62,000 bases of DNA, from assembly GCA_009760855.2 (NCBI GenBank), contig WPIO01000002.1:12560001-12622000 (forward strand). The letters are read 5' to 3'. This document shows, one piece after another, positions 49,235 through 60,025 of this stretch. A program made the translations under genes and the position numbers. The stretch comes from Cristatella mucedo. Taxonomy: Eukaryota; Bryozoa; Phylactolaemata; Cristatellidae. Position 1 is the first letter of the stretch. The number at the start of each line of letters is the position of its first letter. The notes beneath the pieces are model-generated. The model was given only the letters and a program-made list of their open reading frames with translations, searched no databases and was not told where the DNA came from.

Positions 49235-49332
49235 AAACAGCAAATGTAAAGTGTCTAGAAAGAGATTGAGTTCTCCGAGGGCACAATATTAAATGTACAA
49301 TTATTATTGCTATTATTATTATTAATATTGAA
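49235..49332 (+). repeat. LINE-B 3' tail, plus
   Basis: GCAAATGTAAAGTGTCTAG, AAGAGATTGAGTTCTCCGAG and an ATT tail. Only about 100 bp remain. Confidence 0.75.
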
Positions 49333-49334
49333 AG

Positions 49335-49475
49335 CCTCTTGTATTAGCGGCAGAGAAGTCTTAACAGCTTTCACCACCGCTTGCAGCTGGCAATAAACGA
49401 TCGCCCTTGTACAGGATTCGAATCCACGACCTAGCTAGTGAATAGCGCGAACCCTACCTCCTGGGCTATCACGGC
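49335..49475 (-). repeat. SINE-D copy, minus
   Basis: GGCAGAGAAGTCTTAACAG, ACCACCGCTTGCAGCTGGC, GATCGCCC, then B box GGATTCGAATCC near 49415. Abuts the LINE-B tail. From 49480 to 50480 nothing is recognised. Confidence 0.75.
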
Positions 49476-50484
49476 CCACAATACGCGCATACTGCTCGAA
49501 AAGCTCGTTTTTCGGTAACGTAGATAGCAGGTCACTGGAAATCTGTAATAACAAAGAAAGCATGGCCGTTCAAGGAACAACGGGAGCTCGCGTGTAGCTT
49601 TTGGTTTGCTTCTTACCGTTATGAACGCCGTGGCTCAATATAGTCTTTCTTATTAGTCTTCCGCACAAAACATGTCACAAGTAACAGTCCTAGCCATCGG
49701 AGCAGCATGAGCTAGATACTGGTTAAACTAGCGCTTCGAAGCACGGTAACGAGTCCTTAAAGCAACTCCGATGCAAGCAGACATGCAGACGACGGCAGTG
49801 CGAAATAGCCGTCCATTTTGAGCCTGAGCGACTTTGAGGCCCGCTTAAGCTCACGACCTTTTTCGCGAAATGCAAGTATCTTACCGCTGGGGTCACAGAC
49901 TCTCCGGCCATCAAATTAGTTATGGAAGAGTCAGTACGGTTCGATGAGTTGCCTTGGCTATACGAAGCTCAGATGCATTCATTGTTAGTAGGCTGGAAAT
50001 GGAAAGCGAAATCACTAGTTGGATGCGCTTAGAATGCATAGAGATTGCACTGGCACTTATTATGCTCGCGCTATAGAAGAATACAGCTTTAACAGCGTTC
50101 GTAAATCAAATGTGCTTCAAGCGAAATGTATAACCTGGCAGAAACTCGTTATTTTTGGACATGGAATTAGACAAATGGATCGTTCGACGTCAAATCGAAG
50201 CTTCAAATCAAAATAGAATGCGTTACACCGCAGCTCTTGCTGTGAATACTAGTAAACATTCCGACTAACTTTACTTACTGTTAGAAGCGTTGCAAAAGCA
50301 AGGTTTTCTGAAGCTCAATGAAGAGCTCGGGATTTATTATCAAGAGCATAGACTAAAGCATCGACGAACTATACGGAACGTGTAAGGAGCAGTAATCCAC
50401 AGCTAGTCAGTTGAAACAAAGAGCTCTTCAAAATGCTGTTTTATCATCTATGCATTGTGCCACACTGATTAGACCCAGGGTGCA

Positions 50485-51390
50485 AGGTGCTCACCGTCGA
50501 CTATCAGGCTAGTGGGCTCGAGTCCTGCGGCTGTATATGTAAAGCGTCTGGATATCTGGATTCAATGACCTCTCATTAGGCGACCGCATCAGCTCGGCAG
50601 TCAAGTCTGCCTACTTTCAGCTACATAATATTGCTAAAATGCGGGCTCGTTCAGACAGGGACACCGCATCTAAACTAGTCCTTGCGTTTGTGACATCCCG
50701 TCTTGACTTATGTGACTCACTGCTTGCTGGTCTATCGGCCTGTGCAATCAGGCTTTTGCAACTTATGCAAGACCCTGCAGTTGCGCTTGGCTGTCACGAG
50801 CGTCGAAGTTGCCACATCACAACTCTTCTCACCAACATGCACTGGCTCCCAATCAAACAACGCATCGAGTTCAAGGTTCTATCACTCACTTTTAGGTCCC
50901 TTCATTCTTTGGCTCCAGCCTACCTATCAGATCTACTCCCCCCACCAGGCCAAGCATCGTACCACCCGCTTTTCAGAATCTAATCGTTTACAAACCTAGT
51001 ACGAAGCTAAAATCTTTGGAGACCGTACCTTTGGCTCGTATGCCCCCAAAGCCTGGAATTCACTTCTGACTTGCGTCAAGGCATCCCCTGACTTGACCAC
51101 ATTTAAAAAGAAACTAAAACGCATCTATTGATCACAGCATTTAGTGGGTCCATGCGATTTATTCTTTATGTGCTTATGCATGCTGACACTGCGCATGCTG
51201 CTACTAACCATATTTGCTTGCTGACCACGTGCATGTCTCTCTCTAACCATGTTATGCTTGCTGCCATTGAGCGTACTAACACTAACCATTCGATTTTGCT
51301 TCATTTGCAGCAAGTGTAAAATGCCTAGAAAGAGATTGAGTTCTCTGAGGGCGCTATATCAATGTATTATCCTTATTACTACCATTATTA
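50485..51390 (+). repeat. SINE-like head then LINE-B copy, plus
   Basis: A short tRNA-like piece with GGGCTCGAGTCC (about 50515) is followed from about 50560 by [44 protein letters not shown], 3' UTR, the tail block GAAAGAGATTGAGTTCTCTG and an ATT-rich end. Frames broken. Confidence 0.82.
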
Positions 51391-51394
51391 CGTT

Positions 51395-51925
51395 TTATAA
51401 GCACCAATAGGCAAACGAAGTTCATTTTTATAATTTTCATATTTGTACATTGAATTATCTGACACCAGATGCGTACCAGTGCACGAGTTTTTTGGTATTC
51501 TTGACTACTAAGTCATAGCTAGCTTCATATTTACTGGCGTAAGTGTTGTTTCAAAAATGAGACCATGCTAGCTAGCGTTAGACTTAACATCTCCTCGCAC
51601 TGCCGATCAACACCAGTGATTTTCCTTGTTTCACAAACGTTGACGATTTGGTAACAGGTAATGATGAAACTGCGTGCAATTTATTTCATAAAAGCATATT
51701 TAAAATAGCTAACGAATGTGATTTTAAGTACGTATCGTTTCCACTGTACTGAATTCGAGTCATAAGCTTCCCCAACTCTTAATCCTAGTGTTTTGAGGCA
51801 CTTTATTAAACATTACTGCTCGATTTCCAGACCAGAAAAACACAACTCAATAAAACAGATGATTTTATCTCGAAAATAATGCCGAGCGATATCGAACCTT
51901 TACGTCACAACCATCAACAATTCAT
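51395..51925. other. No recognisable feature
   Basis: AT-rich, no open frame or repeat that I recognise. Confidence 0.5.
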
Positions 51926-51929
51926 CTAT

Positions 51930-52437
51930 AATAATATTAATAGTAGGACATCTGTATAGCCGCCTAAGAGAACTAAATCCATCTATAGCCACTTTATTCA
52001 TGTTGTAATGAAGTTCGTCATTTGATTAGTGAATAAATGAGAATGTATGAGCATGCAGAAGCACCAAACTGCAGTGAGAAAAACGGTGCATGTTTAGTTT
52101 CTTTTTAAATATCGCGGAGTCAGGGGTCAGTCGCGACGTTAGTCGGGAGGGATTTCCAGGCTTAGGGAGCTTACGAACTAAAGGGGCGGTCTTCAGAAGA
52201 TTTTGAGATCGGTTAGAGGCAAATCTAAGCGGCTAGATTCAGATGAGAGGTGGAGTAGCTGCGATACCTATCGCGATTGGTAAGTCGTTGAAATATCTAA
52301 TCCGGAGGAAGCGAATGCAGGTACCTAAAAGCGAATGAAAGTCGATGCGCGGCTTAATAGGGAGCCGGTGCTGGTCGGTGGGCATGCCGTAATTTGGCAA
52401 GTTCAAAGTTCACGCCAGACAAGTCTAAATACAGTTA
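51930..52437 (-). repeat. LINE-B copy, minus, left half of interrupted element
   Basis: AATATTAATAG tail, CCTAAGAGAACTAAATCC, GGGAGGGATTTCCAGGC, GGTGCTGGTCGGTGGGC. Breaks off at 52437 and resumes at 52672. Confidence 0.72.
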
Positions 52438-52671
52438 ATCTCTAGCTGCTGCTCGCGGCATTTGCTGGGTGTCCTTGTCATTCGTCCTGCGTATGCTTAC
52501 GTGAGCTGACGCTGTGCCTGCGCCCTCTAACCATTAATGAAAATGGACACCGTGCATTTTACCACTGATCATTTGGCCATGCTTCCGTTACAGCAAATTT
52601 AAAGTGTCTGAAGAGAGATTCAGTTCTGTGAGAGCGCTAAATACAATTCATAATAATAATAATTATTAAAG
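52438..52671 (+). mobile_element. LINE-B 3' end nested inside another LINE-B
   Basis: Plus-oriented 3' UTR (CTTGTCATTCGTCCTGCG, CCATGCTTCCGTTACAGC), a diverged tail block (GAGAGATTCAGTTCTGTGAG) and AAT/ATT end, with reverse LINE-B on both sides. Confidence 0.7.
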
Positions 52672-52950
52672 TTTGGCAACAACTGTAAGCTCCTTATTAC
52701 ACATGCCTGAAGACTTGTCAGTTGTGAGGTACAGTAGTCAAGACGTGATGTAACAAATGCCTGGATCAGCCTGCTTGGGGAATTCTCAACTAAGCAGACC
52801 AGAGTTTTTGCAGCGGTACTTAGTTGAAACTATGTAGACGTAATTGCGGAGCTGATGTGGTCGTCTAGTGAAAGGACTTTTTTGAGCAGGGCACTCAGAT
52901 TTCGCGCAGATGCTACTGGGTATGTGCTAGTCAAGCGCATTTTTGAGGGA
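52672..52950 (-). repeat. LINE-B copy, minus, right half of interrupted element
   Basis: GTTTGGCAACAACTGTAAGC, CAAGACGTGATGTAACAAAT and GAGCTGATGTGGTCGTCTAG continue the 51930-52437 piece in the order seen at 17075-17260. Confidence 0.7.
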
Positions 52951-52954
52951 TAGC

Positions 52955-53605
52955 TTTTTTAATTTCTGGGTAATCCTAGGTTTGCCCATAACTAGACCTC
53001 AATAGCACTCATTCGCAACGGTCTTCCGCCGAAGTGAAGCGACTGAATCGGAGCACGCGGCTCGCTTACTGTTTCTCTGCTCCTGTTTCCGGTGCATTTT
53101 GAGAACGCCCGTACCGTCGAGTACAATGTGCATCCACTGTTTTCCTCGTGGTCGGTCGACTTGGTATCCGCGGTTGACCGGTCCTGGGCTGGGTCTGGCC
53201 CTAGCGTTTGCTTACGCCGAAGACCAGCGTCATTAGGAGTCTCCGGAACGCCTCGTTAGTCGAGTACAGGTCGAGGCGCGAGAACTGCGACAGGTCTCTG
53301 CGCTGAGCGACTCCCGCGGCAGAGCGGCTCCATCGCGAGGCGTTTGGGTAAGTTCCAGCGGATTGGCTGCCTCGTCTTTGCTCGTGCCAACGCTACTTCG
53401 ATCGGCCACTGCGTACTAAGCGACGAGACCAAAAAGTCGTTGCACTAACCTCTTTTATTTGCCATTCGAGGGTTCGAGCAGCGGCCGCTGCGGCGACGGC
53501 CACGTTTCGTGCAGCCCAGTTTCTGTGGCCCTTCTGCTTGCGACCAAAGCCGTGACCAAATGTCGTTTGGTCGCTCGCGCGATTAACTAGTTTGTTTTGA
53601 AACCA
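52955..53605. other. GC-rising intergenic stretch
   Basis: Composition shifts to CpG-rich. No gene or repeat recognised. Confidence 0.5.
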
Positions 53606-53609
53606 AGTG

Positions 53610-53710
53610 TATAAACTTTTATTTCCTGCCTATGTAAAGTGCAGACAAAGAGATCTAGTTCTATTTAGGGCGTTTTACAAATATATCTCATTATTAATAG
53701 TATTATTAGA
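53610..53710 (+). repeat. LINE-B 3' tail, plus
   Basis: GTAAAGTGCAGACAAAGAG, a diverged tail block and ATT end. Confidence 0.6.
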
Positions 53711-53711
53711 G

Positions 53712-54065
53712 TGCACCACCCTCAGTACAACAGAAGATTAGAGAGCCCCCTGTTCTTTTTAGACACGTCTGTGAGAGAGGTGTATATAGCGCACTGTGAA
53801 TGACGTCGGGAAAATAACCAAGGGGGCCTTTGTGTGGAGGCAGTCTTCTTAATGAAACTTTCGATATTTATGAGGTTATCAAAGAGGACACTTAAATTCC
53901 GAGCACGCGGTGGCGGTCGGACAGTAGCGTCACCTATCAGAAGAGCAAAGTCTCCCAATTCAGCTGTACGCTTGGGGTGTTTAATCAGAAGGACCTCAGT
54001 TTTATAATCATTTAGTTTAAGAAAATTAGCATCCAGGATCGCATGTCTGCAAGGCAAAGATTCAG
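53712..54065 (-). repeat. LINE-A RT fragment, minus
   Basis: Minus strand encodes ILDANFLKLNDYKTEVLLIK, HPKRTAELGDFALLIGDATV and PPPRARNLSVLFDN, matching 12630-12780 of the LINE at 10925-13575. An internal piece, open for 111 codons. Confidence 0.8.
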
Positions 54066-54216
54066 TTTATCGGTCGCTGCAGCGGACTTCGACGGTACGA
54101 ACGATTCCGATAAATACATGCATCTGCGAATAAAGAGGCGGAAGAAAGCTTTGTAGCATCGTCGGTATCTCTCACGGTCACTCGTATTATAAGGCTATTT
54201 TTATACAGCCACGTAG

Positions 54217-54290
54217 TGTTAATAATAATAATATTTTTATAGGCACTTTAAATTTGCTGCAAAGGAAGCTTTAAACAGGACTTAGCTGTG
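54217..54290 (-). repeat. LINE-B 3' tail remnant, minus
   Basis: (AAT)n, then TAGGCACTTTAAATTTGCTG with GCAAAGGAAGC. The tail block itself is lost. Confidence 0.5.
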
Positions 54291-54639
54291 TCGCTTTCCG
54301 TATGCGCTGTTAGCACGAACTTCGGTTTTCGGAAGAGAATTCTGCAACGGCCAAAAAACGCTAGCAGCGCTCGGCGTCCGGAGGCGGAGGAGTGTTGTGA
54401 GTATCTGTCGCCGTTCTTTAGAGCATGAATCCTTAAAAGAATTGAGCTCGCGGAAGAAAGAAGCTTGTAGACGGCGAACGGCGCGAGATTTATTTAAAAC
54501 CGCTTAGATGTCGTATTAAAGCAAAATGCAGTTACTTAGAGAACAGGTTAGATGTCAAATTAAAGAAAGATGCAGTCCCAGTACATAAGTTTAAATAATG
54601 ACCAAATGTCTACACAGAGGACCCAGTTTGTGCAGACCT

Positions 54640-54969
54640 TAGAGGCTGGCAGCTTCAACTGCAACGTTATAGGTTGCTCTCGGCGATCGCGCCGCTCTCG
54701 CTAAGCGACTTGAAAGGGCGAGAGTACGCGAGAGGCTCGAACTCCAGCAACTTCTGAAGCACAAAAGTCTGTGCCTCGTTTCCGTCCAATCACGCGCGCG
54801 CGGTGGCGAGCCAGCATGCGGCAGTGCGCACGCACGGCGAACGCAATGCGGCGACACTCGCGTGATCTTAGCCTGCGCTGCTGCAGCCGAAAGGCGGGCG
54901 GGGCGCGGCGCGTTTCGCCGTTGTAGCGACAGCGGCGGCATTCTCAGCAGATCGAGCGCTCACACGCCA
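54640..54969 (+). promoter_or_regulatory. CpG-rich upstream region of otopetrin
   Basis: Dense CpG and GCGC sequence ahead of the first exon. No TATA box seen. The reading frame is open upstream of the chosen ATG back to about 54862, so a short extra 5' exon is not excluded. Confidence 0.35.
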
Positions 54970-55089
54970 ATGCTCGTCTACGCCAACGTCCTGTCGAAAA
55001 TATACGGCCTGTTCCTCGTGGCCACGGGATTCTGCTTCTCAATCACCGACGCAGTGACCAATGACGCGCTATTTCTCAAGTACGTGCAG
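54970..55089 (+). CDS. Otop: Otopetrin exon 1
   Basis: ATG at 54970, donor CAG|gtaacg, phase 0. Encodes MLVYANVLSKIYGLFLVATG and TNDALFLKYVQ. This ATG was chosen as the only in-frame ATG just before the first helix. Confidence 0.8.
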
Positions 55090-55123
55090 GTAACGTGTCC
55101 CGCGGCCGGAGCGACAATACACG

Positions 55124-55208
<85 letters not shown>

Positions 55209-58200
55209 CGCGCGCGCGTGCTGCCTATTGCGCTCGCAGTCGGCCCGGTGCCGTTTGTTTTGGCCGTTCGCGACGCCTTTCGCCGACGATGATCGGTGAG
55301 AGCTCCGCTCGATTCGCTCGCAGGCGTTCTACATCTACGTCTACGCGTTGTCGTTGGCCGCCATCGCTTACCTGCAGCTCCTCATCGCGCTGGGCACCCG
55401 AAGAAAGTCTTGCATCCGGACGTACTCACTGGCGACGGCCGCAGACGAGGTGATTCCCTTAGTCGCCATTATCGGCCGCGAAATCGCCGATCAGAAATGG
55501 CGCGAGCAGCATGGCTGAGGGGGGAGGGTAAGGAACGAAGTCGCCTGGTCTTTAAGTTGGGATATTTGATACCGCGCGCGAGCTCAAACCACCGGGGCTC
55601 GGTTGCTCTGCAAGCAGCGCTCAGTCTCAGGGTTTTTTGCCCAGGGACCGAGGTGCGAGCACCTTACGACGCCGGCTGTACGTTCGAATCCTGCATCGGG
55701 CAGTCCTCCATTTCTCCGATGGGAGCTAAGCGACAGTCGCCAAGGGTCTTCTGTCGCTGTGCAAATGAGGCCGTCGACTCAGACGACCCGCGTTTTTGCT
55801 TTCCCAAGGCTGTGGGCGCTCACAAGTCCGTACTTTTACCGAAGATCCCTCCGGAGGCCTGAAGCTGCGGTCGTGAGATATTCCTTGCAAGGCAGAGACG
55901 CAAACGGTCTCCCTAATCCACCGCCGCTCAATTCAACGTTGCGGCGTTTCGCTTGGTGAGCCGCAATGGCTCACTAGGTAAAGCGTTTGCTTTTCACGAC
56001 CTCGGCCCCGAGGTCATGGGTTCGAATCCTGTGGTGGGCGATCCTTTATCGCCACTGCAGGCGGTGGTGATAGCCGTCAAGGCTCTTCTGTCGCTATACA
56101 AAAAGTGGCTGCTAAATCAGCTAGCATTTATTTATTTATTTTACAAGCGAGCCGCGTGTGAGGCCATTGACCTAACCGGAGTTGCCAGCCAAAGTGCGTA
56201 GATATCCGGTGCAAGCCTACGGAACGCAACGATTGATCCAGTGCGGCGAATGTCGTGCCGAGTTTGCGTTTGCAATGTCGGATCGCGAATGCGCCGTAGA
56301 CGGCCATCCCGAGCGACGCGGGGCTCGGGCCAAGAATAGCTTTAGCTGAACTGAGTGATTCTGTTTTTGCAATTGGGACCGGCAAAGGCGATGACTTGGA
56401 ACTTTGGGGCAAATTGGGGAAAAAGTGAGACGATTGGCGAGCTGCTGGCACGCCTTCTGCCGACTTGCAGCTGGCTTGACGCTGTACCGTATTGGTATCC
56501 AGGCGATCAAAATCTCAGCCGTCGCCGACGCCACCTCGGGTCAACGCGATGACGGCGGCGACTCGGCTCGAGAGCCGAGTAGCGGTTGCCGCATAATGGA
56601 AACGCTGGAGGTCAACGAGCAAGGTCAAAGGCCGAGCGATGTCGAACCGAGCGCGGCGGCGGCGGCGGCGACGCTCGTCACCCATTCGGCCGCCGGCGGC
56701 AGTGGACTCTTTCTGCGCTTGGGCATGCTGGGTGAGCGAGCGCAGAAAGTCGGCTGGCTGCGGCACGGGCGGCCGGGGCGCCGTACGCCGGTGCGTCTTT
56801 TCCGGCCATCGCCGCCATCTGCGGCCGCCGTGCGTCTTGACGCTGCTGCGTATTGCAGGCTTCGCCAGCGGCAGCATGGTTCACGTGTCGCTGCTGATCG
56901 CCGACTACCTGGCGCTCGAAATCCAGCGCGGCTGCGCCAGCGCCCTTCAGCCGACCGCTCTGTTCCTAAAGTTCGGCTTTATACTTCTGCAAGCGTTTTT
57001 CATCTTTAAAAATCACAAGGTGAGTCTCCTACCCTTGGGTCGGCGAACCGTCGCCGTCGCGACGACGGTTCGTTTCTTTGCTGCTCGTCAACTGTTGCTG
57101 ATCAGTCGCCCTTCTTCGCACGACGTAATATTGTATATGCTAATGTAATGTTAATTTATCTCCGTCTGTAACTCCACAAAGTCATAAAGACCACGTGGGT
57201 GTTACGCAGGAGAGTTTTGCATAGCGCACTCACAGCCTAAGCGGCTTTCGGTGCGCATTCGGTAGCCAACGGACTTCGTCTCACGCAACAAAGAGAAAGT
57301 GGGAAGCATAGCAGAGTCAAGAGAGCAGTTGAGGTAGCGAGTAGCATGGAAGTAACAGCTCAGGACCACTGAGAAGGATGAGCCATAGTCGGCAGTAGTA
57401 GATTAGTTGTCGTTGCGTAAGAATTGTTGAAGCGAGTTCCACAGTCTAGGACCTGCAGAGCTATAAAGATAAAGGAAGCGCGCGCTCAATTTCCTCGAGC
57501 GCGCGAAGCTCGCCACCGCAGCGCGACTGCGCGGAGCAGCGCCGCCAGAGCGCTGGTCGAAAGTGAGCGATCGCCAGAGAGGATCTCTCGCTGGCGCTCG
57601 CTCGCGCAGGTCGTCATTCGGCAGCACGCCCAGCTGGTGGCGCTCCTAATGGTGCACATCATGGCGGCCAACCTGTGTCTCTACGTCAGCACAACCGTGG
57701 ACGAGACGAAGGAAAGTTTACTGCATTCCGTCGTGTCCGGTGCCGCTGCTCCAGTCGGTAGGCCAACGGCGGCCAGCGGTCCACGGACGCAGTTGGCCAA
57801 TCAAACGGACGATGGCTTCAGGTGGCACAACGCTTCATCTCGCAGCGCCACCCAGTACCACCCCGTCGCCGGTAAGAGGCGCTGACGTCGCCGATCGCGA
57901 GCGTTCCGCCGCCGCCACCGCTCCTCCTCCCGCGGAGCCGCCGGCGTCGGCCTCGAGAGCGGCGGCGGCGTCGCACGGCGGCAGCGCCCCGACCGCTCGC
58001 TCGGCTCGCGCCCCGCTAGGTTTGACGACGTGCTCGTCGAAGGCGAGACTGCTATCCGCCGAGGCCTCTCCGTACCTCTATCCTTGCGTAATCGAGTTCG
58101 CCATCATCGCGGCGTCCATCTGGTGCCGAGTGTACGGCAACGTCGGCGCCGCGGCGGACGACGCGGCGGCGCGCGACCGCCTGACGCGCGGCAAGTACAC

Positions 58201-58918
58201 GCAGTTTCACAAGTCACACGTGGGCATCGTCTTCGGCACCGTGTCCGTGGCCTTGACCGTCACGTTCATAGCGTCGTTCACAGTGCTGCTGGCCAAGGCG
58301 AACCTGGACGTGTCGATACGCGTCTACTACGGCGCCGACGCCGCCCTGCTGTCCGTCGCGCTGGCGTCGGTAGTGGCCGCCTTCTTCAAGCTTCGAGCGC
58401 TGCACCGCGACGCCGCGCGGCGCCGCCCCGACCTCTTGCTCCTGCTCGGCCTGGGCGGGGTGTACGTGCACCAGCTGTTCGTGCTCATCGCCGCGTCTGC
58501 GGCCTTCGACGGCCGCTCGGCGCTCGACTGCACGCGCGTCGCCGTGCTCGTGCTGTCACTCGTGCAGCCGACGGGTCAGACCGTGCTCATTCTGGAGGCG
58601 TCGGCCTACACGGCTGGCACGGAGCGGAACGCCGGCGCCAAGCCTGGCCGCAGCCTGGTCATGTTCCTCGCCTGCCTCAACGTCTGCCGCTGGCTGCTCG
58701 ACGTGTTCGTGTCGAAGAAAATACACGCCGAAAAGTTCCTGACGAGCTTCTACACGAGCCTCGTCTGGAACGTCGTCGGCTTCGTCACCAGCCCGCTGCT
58801 CGTCTACTTCCGCTTTCACTCGGCCGTCGCCCTCATAGACATCTGGCGAAATGCCTACCGGCTGCCTCGAACGGCTGCGGCGGCGGCGCCCCCGAAACTG
58901 CCCGAAGCGCGCTGCTGA
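54970..58918 (+). CDS. Otop: Otopetrin-family proton channel
   Basis: Otopetrins are 12-helix proton-selective channels of the plasma membrane, used in acid sensing and mineral-body formation. Six exons join in matching phases to about 598 residues: 54970-55089, 55324-55449, 56503-56731, 56859-57019, 57610-57871, 58020-58918. Family marks in order: first helix LSKIYGLFLVATGFCFSITD, LFLRLGMLGFASGSMVHVSL (third helix), CASALQPTALFLKFGFILLQ then AFFIFKNHK, LVALLMVHIMAANLCLYV, SPYLYPCVIEFAIIAASIWC, TGQTVLILEAS, and the C-terminal YTSLVWNVVGFVTSPLLVYF with FHSAVALIDIWRNAY. A disordered Ala/Ser-rich linker lies at about 83-150. The N terminus is short for the family and the exon 3 start is inferred from phase. 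No stop or shift breaks the joined frame. Confidence 0.92.
55124..55205. repeat. (CT)n microsatellite filling otopetrin intron 1
   Basis: About 40 CT units with one TT interruption, starting 34 nt after the exon 1 donor in a 234-bp intron. Confidence 0.96.
55324..55449 (+). CDS. Otop: Otopetrin exon 2
   Basis: Acceptor ttcgctcgcag, donor GAG|gtgatt; 42 codons in phase 0. Encodes AFYIYVYALSLAAIAYLQLL (second helix), then a basic stretch TRRKSCIRTY. Confidence 0.85.
55625..55810 (+). repeat. SINE-D-like copy in otopetrin intron 2
   Basis: Head with B box CGTTCGAATCC near 55681, body CGCCAAGGGTCTTCTGTCGC, end TGCAAATGAGGCCGTCGAC. Same orientation as the gene. Confidence 0.72.
55955..56140 (+). 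repeat. SINE-D, best preserved copy
   Basis: A-box-like TGGCTCACTAGGTAAAGCG, B box GGTTCGAATCC at about 56020-56030, body GATCCTTTATCGCCACTGC and GCTCTTCTGTCGCTATAC, end AAAAAGTGGCTGCTAAATC. The head folds like a tRNA by A/B box spacing, but no full cloverleaf is kept, so it is not a tRNA gene. Confidence 0.8.
56503..56731 (+). CDS. Otop: Otopetrin exon 3: linker and start of helix 3
   Basis: The end is firm (CTG G|gtgagc after LFLRLGMLG). The start is inferred: acceptor ggtatccag at 56502 fits phase 0, while the better pyrimidine tract ending at 56470 would break the frame. Encodes a low-complexity SAAAAAATLVTHSAAGG linker. Confidence 0.7.
56859..57019 (+). CDS. Otop: Otopetrin exon 4
   Basis: Acceptor gcgtattgcag, donor AAG|gtgagt, phases 1 to 0. 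Encodes FASGSMVHVSLLIADYLALE and CASALQPTALFLKFGFILLQ, the third-fourth helix segment with the family cysteine. Confidence 0.93.
57140..57465 (-). repeat. LINE-A 3' end in otopetrin intron 4
   Basis: TAATG-type tail, CCGTCTGTAACTCCACAAAG, then antisense C-terminal RT tail up to CACAGTCTAGGACCTGCAG. It takes up more than half of the 590-bp intron, antisense to the channel gene. Confidence 0.85.
57610..57871 (+). CDS. Otop: Otopetrin exon 5
   Basis: Acceptor gctcgctcgcgcag, donor G|gtaaga, phases 0 to 1. Encodes VVIRQHAQLVALLMVHIMAA, NLCLYVSTTVDET, then a hydrophilic loop with sequons NQTD and NASS that would face outside if glycosylated. Confidence 0.9.
58020..58918 (+). CDS. Otop: Otopetrin exon 6: C-terminal domain
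   Basis: Acceptor gccccgctag, phase 1, stop TGA at 58916-58918. It encodes the whole second half (helices 7-12) in one 299-codon exon. The open frame continues upstream to 57740, but the family homology begins only after the acceptor, and the 148-bp intron restores the frame with exon 5. Confidence 0.93.
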
Positions 58919-59027
58919 CGCAGCGGATCCTACCCGCCGCTGCCGCTGCCGCTGCCGCCGCCGCGGCGAGGTCGCCTGTGGTAATAGGCGAGTCGCACTT
59001 AAGTCTGCGTGCTTTTGATAGTCACTC

Positions 59028-59033
59028 ATTAAA
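59028..59033 (+). terminator. Otop: Candidate polyadenylation signal of otopetrin
   Basis: ATTAAA about 110 nt after the stop codon, preceded by the short GC-rich 3' UTR with GCCGCT repeats. Inferred from position. Confidence 0.45.
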
Positions 59034-59507
59034 ATGAAATTTCGAGCGTAAAAGCCAAAGTGCACAGGCGCTCGGAAAGCTCGTCAGCGGGCAATCGTAC
59101 CGGCTGAGCCTCCGCCGCAGGTTTGCTTGCACAACCGGCAATGGTAGATGGCAGCCGCACGGGCCGCAGCTGATGAGGCGAATGCAGTGTGCAGGTGTAT
59201 TTGCGCCTGCGATCTTACAGACCTTACCGCTCGCTTTAGCAGCGCCTGAGCTATGGAAATCGCAGCTACGGTAGACTGGCAGTAGGCGTGCTGCTATTTT
59301 CACCAGTCGGCCTCCAATAGAAAGCTGCGGCTGCGAACGTAGTGAGAACAGCGGCGTGACTTAACGATCTCGTCTACGGCGAAAACGCAAAAACGCCTTA
59401 GAAGCGAGCGCTGCGGCGGGCGATTAGCTGCAGCGCTCGAACCCACGGTGGTTTGTTAAAGATAAAGTGCTCATCTAGTTGCATTGCGGTGCGGGGTTCG
59501 AGTAATG

Positions 59508-59608
59508 ATGGACGATGCGCCTGAATGTCAGGTTTCCGCATGTCACGATGCGCCCGAATGTCAGGTTTCCGCATGTCACGATGCGCCCGAATGTCAAGTT
59601 TCCTAGGC
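59508..59608 (+). repeat. 33-bp tandem repeat, nearly 3 units
   Basis: Unit ACGATGCGCCYGAATGTCAG plus GTTTCCGCATGTC. The second and third units differ by one or two bases. Short minisatellite with no neighbour gene. Confidence 0.85.
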
Positions 59609-59700
59609 AACTGGTTTAGGAGCGAAAGGTGACGTCTGCTTAACAGGCTGCTGAGATTTCTTAGGCGGTGCGCTCTTAAAAGGCTTTCAACCCACCCACC

Positions 59701-59702
<2 letters not shown>

Positions 59703-59776
<74 letters not shown>
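59703..59776. repeat. (CT)n microsatellite
   Basis: About 36 CT units. Not within a recognised gene. Confidence 0.96.
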
Positions 59777-59777
<1 letters not shown>

Positions 59778-60025
59778 AACACGCCGACTCAGCACTGGAG
59801 CGACCGAGAGGCGCCACAGAATGCATCTTTATCGCCCCTGTGGCTCTCTTAAGAATGGTTTAGGCGGCAAATCTTGCTTCCTACTTACTTGAGTCTTACT
59901 TAGGTCACTCAAAATTTTGGTCCTCGTTTCTCGCCATCGCTGCCTGAGAAAAGTCGGTTTGTTCAACCGCGAATATCTGCTCTTTCTGTGCTCGGGCCCT
60001 CGCTGCGGACTGTGCACTCGCGGTG

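Noticed and set aside
55960-56035. tRNA gene
   Set aside because: A and B boxes are present, but no complete cloverleaf can be formed and the sequence recurs with a non-tRNA body. It is a SINE head; the same holds for the other tRNA-like heads.
57740-58019. Otopetrin as an intronless frame from 57740
   Set aside because: This part shows no otopetrin homology. The intron 57872-58019 with GT-AG borders joins exon 5 and exon 6 in frame.
58030-59037. 335-codon Arg-rich frame on the plus strand
   Set aside because: Out-of-frame shadow of otopetrin exon 6, kept open by high GC content.
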